Source of the DNA: a candidate division CSSED10-310 bacterium
Lineage (GTDB): Bacteria; CSSED10-310; JAFGDC01
Reading direction: 5' to 3'
DNA: 11,995 nucleotides
Assembly (NCBI GenBank): GCA_016932295.1
Contig: JAFGDC010000096.1
Location: 1-11,995, forward strand
The notes beneath the pieces were generated by a model. The model was not told the origin of the DNA. It was given only the letters and a program-made list of their open reading frames with translations, and ran no database searches. Position 1 is the stretch's first letter. Every line of letters begins with the position of its first letter. Shown piece after piece: positions 7,034 to 11,995 of the stretch. Position numbers and translations under genes: made by a program.

Positions 7034-7063
7034 AGTATAGTCCCGCCGCCGCGGCACTGGCAA
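7034..7063 (-). promoter_or_regulatory. Candidate sigma70-type promoter for the GH18 gene
   Basis: On the minus strand TTGCCA (7058-7063, five of six to the -35 consensus) is 18 bases from TATACT (7034-7039). The -10 element ends 33 bases before the ATG at 7000, leaving a short leader. This is the best promoter match in the window. Confidence 0.55.
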
Positions 7064-7264
7064 GCGATGTCAGCGCCGGGACCGGATGGTATCCCGCTCC
7101 GGTTTTAATCTTTAACGTCGCGGGATGAATGTGGTAAATTCGAAATCCAAGCTGGTGCAGGAGTCAGTGATGAAGGGTCCCGGCCGCGGGGAGGGGGATT
7201 CCCTCGTCGCGCACCCGGCGGCTTCATTGCTGATGGCCGCAACCGCCAGGTAGAGGAGCTGAAC

Positions 7265-8656
7265 ATGCGTTGCCCGAAATGTGGAACAAGACAACCAGCC
7301 GGTGCTGTGGAATGCATCAAATGCGGTGTGGTCTTTGCCAAATACCGGGAGGATGATGTCCCGGAGCAACCCTCCGCCATGCCTCCGGGGGATCCCAAGT
7401 CATTATTGGAAATGGAGTGGTTGGTGGATGCACCGCCCGATGGCGAGGAGACCGACATGCTCAGTCTCGACCGTCAGCGCCTTGGACTCGGGCAGGCCCG
7501 GCCGGAACCCCGACACGAGATGCAATCGACCATGCTGCTGACCAAGGATTGTCCCAACTGCGGTAAGGCTCAGGCATCCTCCAACCTGGAGTGCCCCTAC
7601 TGCGGCATCATCTTCGCCAAGTACAAGCCGAAGCCGGGAGGACATGAAAGCGAGCCGCCGCCACGGTCGGAACCGCTGCCATGGGAACCGGCCGCCCCGA
7701 GGGCGGGAACGCCGGGTGGCAGCTTCGGCCGTCGAAACCAGACCGGCGCGGAACGCGGTCCGAAAATTCCCGATCCCTTTCCTCATCCTTTCGAACATGA
7801 GTTGGAGCGTGAGCCGCGATCCTACGGCCCGGCGCCAGATCCGTATTACCCGGAGGAAATCCGTGACGGCGCCGATGTTCATGACGGAGAGCGCAGTGGC
7901 GGCGAGGATCCTGGGCTCGCCGGGTCTCTTGGCAAGCTGCCTGGTATTCTGGTGTATCCGCTGAAGGGGAAAGGAGTGGTGAGTCTGCTCCTGTTCACCG
8001 CCGTGCTCTTCGGCTTGAACTATGCGTTCTGTCTCGGCTCCTTGTTCAGATACGGCATCTTCATGGGGATCATCATGGCCGTCATCAGGCATTCCAGCGT
8101 GGGCGGCAGCGGTCTGCCCACCTTCGATTTAAGCGATTTCTGGGAGGGCATCCTGATGCCGGCCATCCGGGGCTTCGCCGCCACGCTCATGCTGGTGCTG
8201 CCTCTGGTCCTGGTGGCCGCTCTCGCCTCGGGCCTGGGACTCGGCAGCTTCATCAGGGATATGATGGCCTCGCAACTATCACCAGCCACCATCATCCAAC
8301 TGGGCGTTGCCTTCTTCATCTGCATGGCCGTGGGAGTGATCCTGTTCCCGGCTGCCCTGACCGTCGCCGCCATCAACGAGAACACCTTCCACGTGATGAA
8401 TCCATTGGTGGCGTTCAACATCATACGGCGTATTCCCTTGGACTACGTCATCGTCACGGGGCTGTTCGTCGGACTCTACTCCCTCGATACGGTCATCCCG
8501 CCGGTCCTGGCGGGATTGCTCGGGCTCGGTCCACTGTCAATGCTCAAGGCATTGCTGAACCAGTTGATAAGTCTCTATTTCTGGATGGTGATCGCCCGCC
8601 TCTTCGGATTGATGGTCTATCTGAACGGTTACAAACTGGGAGTTCTGCAGGACTGA
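7265..8656 (+). CDS. Membrane protein with two N-terminal zinc ribbons
   Basis: This 463-residue protein starts with two zinc ribbons of identical spacing, CxxC-x10-CxxC. The first uses Cys3, 6, 17 and 20; the second uses Cys96, 99, 110 and 113. Each ends in a FAKY patch (VVFAKYRE and IIFAKYKP), so one is a duplicate of the other. A Pro- and charge-rich linker (about 120-225) follows. The rest has about six hydrophobic segments (roughly 236-257, 260-275, 303-326, 343-370, 392-420, 428-453). The LPTFDLSDFWEG loop at 284-295 recalls DUF4013/Yip1-like membrane proteins, but that assignment is tentative. The ribbons should be cytoplasmic and could bind metal or a partner protein. The ATG at 7265 has GAGGAG six bases upstream. 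The gene converges on the GT-C gene with 39 bases between them. Its role is unknown. Confidence 0.88.
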   Translation: MRCPKCGTRQPAGAVECIKCGVVFAKYREDDVPEQPSAMPPGDPKSLLEMEWLVDAPPDGEETDMLSLDRQRLGLGQARPEPRHEMQSTMLLTKDCPNCGKAQASSNLECPYCGIIFAKYKPKPGGHESEPPPRSEPLPWEPAAPRAGTPGGSFGRRNQTGAERGPKIPDPFPHPFEHELEREPRSYGPAPDPYYPEEIRDGADVHDGERSGGEDPGLAGSLGKLPGILVYPLKGKGVVSLLLFTAVLFGLNYAFCLGSLFRYGIFMGIIMAVIRHSSVGGSGLPTFDLSDFWEGILMPAIRGFAATLMLVLPLVLVAALASGLGLGSFIRDMMASQLSPATIIQLGVAFFICMAVGVILFPAALTVAAINENTFHVMNPLVAFNIIRRIPLDYVIVTGLFVGLYSLDTVIPPVLAGLLGLGPLSMLKALLNQLISLYFWMVIARLFGLMVYLNGYKLGVLQD

Positions 8657-8695
8657 TTTTTGTTCCATCCTGAGTCCGCTCGCGGAGCACCCGTC

Positions 8696-10504
8696 TCACG
8701 GTGTGCGCACCGCTGTTTCGGGGCCGTGGAAATCCAGTCGGCGCAGTTGCGGGCCCTGATCGGCGCCGGTGAACAGCCGGTTATAGGTGAACAGCCACGC
8801 CTCGGCCCGTGGAAAGGTCTCGAAAAAGAGGCGGTTGCGTTCGTCCCCCAGGTCTCTCACATAGAGTACCGGGCCCAGGAGGGATATGTCGTTCAACAGG
8901 AAGGCGGCGTTGTAGTAATCAGCGCCGTTGCCATTCACCAACAGGTAGTTGGACGAGTTCACGAAGATGACCGCATCGTCGATCTGGTAACGGGTCACCA
9001 GTCGTTCCAGTTCACGGTCCGCGTTCCAGTACGAGTCGGCATAATCCGCCAGCAGTCGTGGCGTATAGAGCAGCATGCCGCGCATAAAAAGCAGGATGAT
9101 GAAGAGTACTGCCGGGGGCCAGCCGCGAATTCCGGGTTGCCCCCACGGTCGCCATCGGGTTGCCGCCGCTATGCCGACGGCGCTCAGGATGAGCAGGCCG
9201 GGCAGGTTCTCATAGAGATGTCGGGCGCCGAAGCAGATGCCGTCATGCCAGAAAAGGGCGAAGCCGGCGAGGGTGAGAATGAATTGTGCCAGCAGGATAC
9301 GTTCCAGGGTGGTGGCGCGGCGCCGGCAGACGGCGATCAGAAAGAAGAGCAGGCCGACGCTCGGCCAGCCGAACAGGTTTTCGTTGAGGATGAGCAGTTT
9401 GATCCTTGTGTTGGCCAGTGCTTTGTGCAGGTCGTGTCCGGGTGGGGCGCCGCCGTTGAAGGTTGAGAGCCCCACGTCCGGTCCGAACCCGATACGGTCG
9501 CGGGGATCATGCAGGGTGTAGCCGGTGATGAATGGTCCGCCGTTGACCAGGTAGTTGTATCCCATCAGTATGGCCAGGGCCGCGATGGCGGGTATGGCTG
9601 TCTGGAATATCTGGCGCAGGTGACGGCGATCGCGACGCAGGTCGAGAAGCATAACCAGGCTGATGGGGAAGAACAGGGCCAGGGCGAGAAGTTGGCGGTT
9701 CAGCAGCAAAAAGGCCAGGCCGGTGCCGAGGAGAAATCCCCACCGATCGTTTGGCGCCCGGCGGCCACGTTCCCATGCGAGGAGCATCAGTGCCGCGGCC
9801 AGAAGGCAGGTGGTGTGGCTCATGCCGGAGCCAGCCAGTCCCCAGTAAAACGGTGATGCCAGGCCCAGCAGCACGGCGCCGCGGGCGATGCCTTCACCGA
9901 GCGGCCGGCGGGTCAGGTGGTACATAATGGCCAGGGCGGCTGCTGCGGCCAGGGGATTGAGCAGCCATGGAACACCAAGGAGCATGAATGGCGCCAGCAG
10001 GACGGAAAAACCGGGGAAATATTTGCCGTATACCCTGCCGCCGTGCATGATGATGAATTCACAGGTGTAGAAATCCCGGAATTGTTGTGGCGGCGCCGGC
10101 ATCCACAGGCGTCCGGCGGCCATGATGCGGGCTTGATAGAACTGGGCGACGCTGTCCTGGACATGGGGGATGCCGTCCAGCACCGCCAGCGTCATGCCCA
10201 GTCCCAGCCCCAGTCCCACCAGGCATGTGACGATGATGAAGCGGCGGGATTTGATACCCATGATTCTGGCGTATATCCGGGCGGCTGGTACCGACGGCAG
10301 CCATGGTGACAGACCAAGCGCGACCAGGGCGGCGCCCGGGACGAACAGGAACAGGTGTTTGTACAGGCCAATGTCGCCGTAGTCTCTGAACCACAGGTTG
10401 GGCAGGATGTCCGGTCGCAGCTTCTGGTATGCCAGCAACGCGGCGCCTGCCAGCGTCACCATGCCGCTCAGCAGTGATACAGGTGTCCCGAAGCGTCTCC
10501 TCAT
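8696..10504 (-). CDS. Polytopic GT-C type glycosyltransferase-like membrane protein
   Basis: This 602-residue integral membrane protein has the layout of GT-C enzymes (PMT/ArnT-like), which transfer sugars from polyprenyl-phosphate donors on the outer face of the inner membrane. A first hydrophobic helix (11-27) and further helices (about 50-68, 88-110) precede the loop HVQDSVAQFYQARIMAAGRL at 114-133, where Asp117 fits the family's first-loop acidic residue. YGKYFPGFSVLLAPFMLLG at 159-177 is the next conserved patch. About ten more hydrophobic segments run to residue 480. The last 120 residues form a soluble, probably periplasmic domain. The ATG at 10504 was chosen because the membrane protein begins there with basic residues. 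No good ribosome-binding site precedes it, and a start at 10579 or 10588 cannot be excluded. Donor and acceptor are unknown. Confidence 0.82.
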   Translation of the reverse strand: MRRRFGTPVSLLSGMVTLAGAALLAYQKLRPDILPNLWFRDYGDIGLYKHLFLFVPGAALVALGLSPWLPSVPAARIYARIMGIKSRRFIIVTCLVGLGLGLGMTLAVLDGIPHVQDSVAQFYQARIMAAGRLWMPAPPQQFRDFYTCEFIIMHGGRVYGKYFPGFSVLLAPFMLLGVPWLLNPLAAAAALAIMYHLTRRPLGEGIARGAVLLGLASPFYWGLAGSGMSHTTCLLAAALMLLAWERGRRAPNDRWGFLLGTGLAFLLLNRQLLALALFFPISLVMLLDLRRDRRHLRQIFQTAIPAIAALAILMGYNYLVNGGPFITGYTLHDPRDRIGFGPDVGLSTFNGGAPPGHDLHKALANTRIKLLILNENLFGWPSVGLLFFLIAVCRRRATTLERILLAQFILTLAGFALFWHDGICFGARHLYENLPGLLILSAVGIAAATRWRPWGQPGIRGWPPAVLFIILLFMRGMLLYTPRLLADYADSYWNADRELERLVTRYQIDDAVIFVNSSNYLLVNGNGADYYNAAFLLNDISLLGPVLYVRDLGDERNRLFFETFPRAEAWLFTYNRLFTGADQGPQLRRLDFHGPETAVRTP

Positions 10505-10810
10505 GCTACGTTTGTCCGCCTCCACGCTGATAGTAGAGGACGGATCACCGGTTCGCAATGAGATCGTGTGGCCCCACATTCCCACCAATTTTGGTATCTC
10601 ATTGAGAAGATATCACAATCCCGTTGTTACCATTCACCATCATGATGACGGCGGTCATGTCAGGAGGCGGCTGTGGAGCCCCCGGGAGAATTCAGGCGGG
10701 GGATTTGGGGTGGCGGACGGATCCCGGTGTGTGCGCAGGCCTGTCCGCTGGCAGCCCATGCTCCGGCCTAGTATACTCGAACCGTTCGAAACCTTCGCTC
10801 CGGGGTGAAC
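10505..10810. other. Divergent intergenic region between two GT-C genes
   Basis: This 306-base gap separates oppositely transcribed membrane-protein genes and should hold both promoters. Toward the plus gene, CTGGCA (10748-10753) is 18 bases from TATACT (10772-10777), which lies 33 bases before the start. Toward the minus gene nothing stands out beyond an AT-rich stretch at 10581-10640. A perfect palindrome, CATCATGATG, is at 10638-10647. The stretch 10660-10730 is G-rich and lacks a convincing gene or terminator. Confidence 0.5.
10748..10777 (+). promoter_or_regulatory. Candidate promoter for the gene at 10811
   Basis: CTGGCA (four of six) and TATACT (five of six) are separated by 18 bases. 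The spacing and the TATACTCG core are the same as in the GH18 promoter. Consensus match only. Confidence 0.4.
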
Positions 10811-11995
10811 ATGACCTGGATCAGTCGTCGCTTCCACCTGTTGCTTCTGATAGGGATAACCACCGCCGCCGTGCTCTTGCGGTTGCACTCCCTTGATGCC
10901 TACGCCCCCTGGTTCGATGAGGCGCTGTGCTATTTTCAGTCTCAAGAACTCGCGCCACTGCTGAACGGCGCGTCTCTCAGCAACAATCCGCCGCTCTTCT
11001 ACCTGCTGCTGTACTCGTGGGGTTCCATCTGCCGCGATTACGTCTTCTTACGCCTGCTGAGCGTTTTTTTCGGCGCCGCCGCCGTACCGCTCGTCTACCT
11101 GCTGGGCAGACAACTGCGCTCGCCCGGCGCCGGTCTCTGGGCCGCCCTCCTGCTGGCCTGCTCACCGCTCCATGTCTATTATTCGCAACAAATCAAGATG
11201 TATGCGCTCAACTGTTGCATGGTCCTGCTCGCCGCGGTAGTGGCCGGCCGCTGCGCCGATCGTCCCTCGACAGGCCTGCTGGCGGCGCTTTCAGTGACCG
11301 GCGCGGCCATGCTGTATCTCCATTACTACCTGTTCCTGCCGGTGCTGATGGTGGGGTGCTATATCGCGATAAGCCAGTTCCATGAAGAACGCCGCATCGG
11401 TCGGGCGGTCTGGTTCGGTGCCCTGGTCACCCTCCTGTACGTGCCATGGCTGCTGGTTTTCTTCGAATCCCACCTGGGAACGACCGTGGACTACGTCACC
11501 ACGTATATCCCACGCCCCGGCATCAGGAGCCTGTTCTACACCCTCAAGAATTTCGCCGCGGGTTTCCACTCGTTCCGTGTCGTGTATTGGCCTGCGGCGC
11601 TCATGGTGGTGGCCGGTTGCCTGGCTGGTCTGGTGCGCCTGGTGCGGGACCGCGCGCTTCATTGGCTGCTGCCGTGGCTGTTGTCGGTCCCACCCATCGC
11701 CATCGTGTTTATCCTGTCGCAATGGTACCCTATGTATCTCGACCGTTACCTGCTTTACGCCCTGCCGCCGTTGCTGCTGATCACCGCCCATGGATACGGG
11801 CGCTCCCGCCGGTGGCGAATGATGCCGGCCGTGCTGGTGCTCCTGGAGATCGTGAGCCTGCCGGGCGTCTACAACAGCAGGATCCCCTTCCTGCATCACA
11901 TTCCCGGTGAGCATGAACGGAAGCCGGTGAAGGAGGCTGTGGCGTATTTGCGGCAAGCGTCGGCGCCGGCGGACCTGGTCGTTCATTGCTGCCGG
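10811..11995 (+). CDS. GT-C type glycosyltransferase-like membrane protein (PMT_2/ArnT-like), C-terminus beyond the window
   Basis: The frame is open from the ATG at 10811 to the window edge (395 codons, no stop), so the gene is cut off by the window. It encodes a PMT_2/ArnT-like protein of the GT-C fold, which uses polyprenyl-phosphate sugars at the outer face of the inner membrane. The first transmembrane helix (about 10-27) is followed by APWFDEALCYF (32-42). Asp36-Glu37 there is the family's catalytic-type acidic pair. NNPPLFYLLLYSWG (58-71), RLLSVFFGAAAVPLVYLLGR (81-100) and SPLHVYYSQQIKMYAL (118-133) are characteristic patches. DRYLLYALPPLLL (311-323) matches the late conserved RY-x-L-x-x-LP. 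GGGGTG just before the ATG is a modest ribosome-binding site. The gene diverges from the other GT-C gene but is not close in sequence to it. The sugar and acceptor are unknown. Confidence 0.9.
   Translation, partial: MTWISRRFHLLLLIGITTAAVLLRLHSLDAYAPWFDEALCYFQSQELAPLLNGASLSNNPPLFYLLLYSWGSICRDYVFLRLLSVFFGAAAVPLVYLLGRQLRSPGAGLWAALLLACSPLHVYYSQQIKMYALNCCMVLLAAVVAGRCADRPSTGLLAALSVTGAAMLYLHYYLFLPVLMVGCYIAISQFHEERRIGRAVWFGALVTLLYVPWLLVFFESHLGTTVDYVTTYIPRPGIRSLFYTLKNFAAGFHSFRVVYWPAALMVVAGCLAGLVRLVRDRALHWLLPWLLSVPPIAIVFILSQWYPMYLDRYLLYALPPLLLITAHGYGRSRRWRMMPAVLVLLEIVSLPGVYNSRIPFLHHIPGEHERKPVKEAVAYLRQASAPADLVVHCCR

Noticed and set aside
7111..7140. Possible promoter TTTAAC with TAAATT before the zinc-ribbon gene
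   Set aside because: The match to consensus is weak at both elements, so it was not listed as a feature.
7403..8092. Minus-strand open frame of 229 codons
   Set aside because: It is antisense to the zinc-ribbon membrane protein, whose cysteine motifs and ribosome-binding site establish the real frame.
8660..9466. Long plus-strand open frame of 268 codons
   Set aside because: It is antisense to the GT-C gene, whose conserved hydrophobic pattern and motifs are clear; the plus frame has no family features.
11291..11986. Minus-strand open frame of 231 codons rich in His, Gln and Arg
   Set aside because: It mirrors the GT-C coding strand at 10811-11995; its composition is that of an antisense shadow.

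Overview
The window is GC-rich DNA with compact bacterial gene organisation. It fits an uncultured, probably diderm bacterium: two exported proteins have Thr/Pro-rich linkers, and there are a LipB octanoyltransferase, a LysE/RhtB exporter and two polytopic GT-C type membrane proteins. The standard code is used, and TGA ends at least six of the genes. No rRNA, tRNA, CRISPR array, transposase or integrase was seen. The phylum cannot be fixed from this sequence alone.

Left part (1-2775): the first 313 bases hold no convincing complete gene. Three genes follow on the plus strand: a HIT-family hydrolase (314-748), a VOC-fold protein (814-1185) and a LysE/RhtB-type exporter (1355-1981). Facing them on the minus strand is lipB (2014-2775).

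Middle part (2945-7000): two minus-strand genes encode exported proteins. One is a right-handed beta-helix protein (2945-4684) whose reading frame is broken by a single in-frame TGA at codon 117. The other is a GH18-type glycoside hydrolase (5453-7000). Their catalytic or structural domains are unrelated, yet both end in a Thr/Pro-rich linker followed by the same C-terminal domain of about 115 residues. A small plus-strand gene of unknown function (4925-5431) lies between them.

Right part (7265-11995): a plus-strand protein with two near-identical zinc ribbons and about six membrane segments (7265-8656) faces a long minus-strand GT-C type membrane protein (8696-10504). A second GT-C type protein (10811 to the window end, truncated there) is transcribed divergently from it across a 306-base gap. 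Both look like lipid-linked-sugar glycosyltransferases that could serve surface glycan or glycoprotein assembly.

The most notable features are the shared C-terminal domain, which may act as a surface-retention or carbohydrate-binding module, and the nonsense codon in the beta-helix gene. I saw no clear new multi-gene system.
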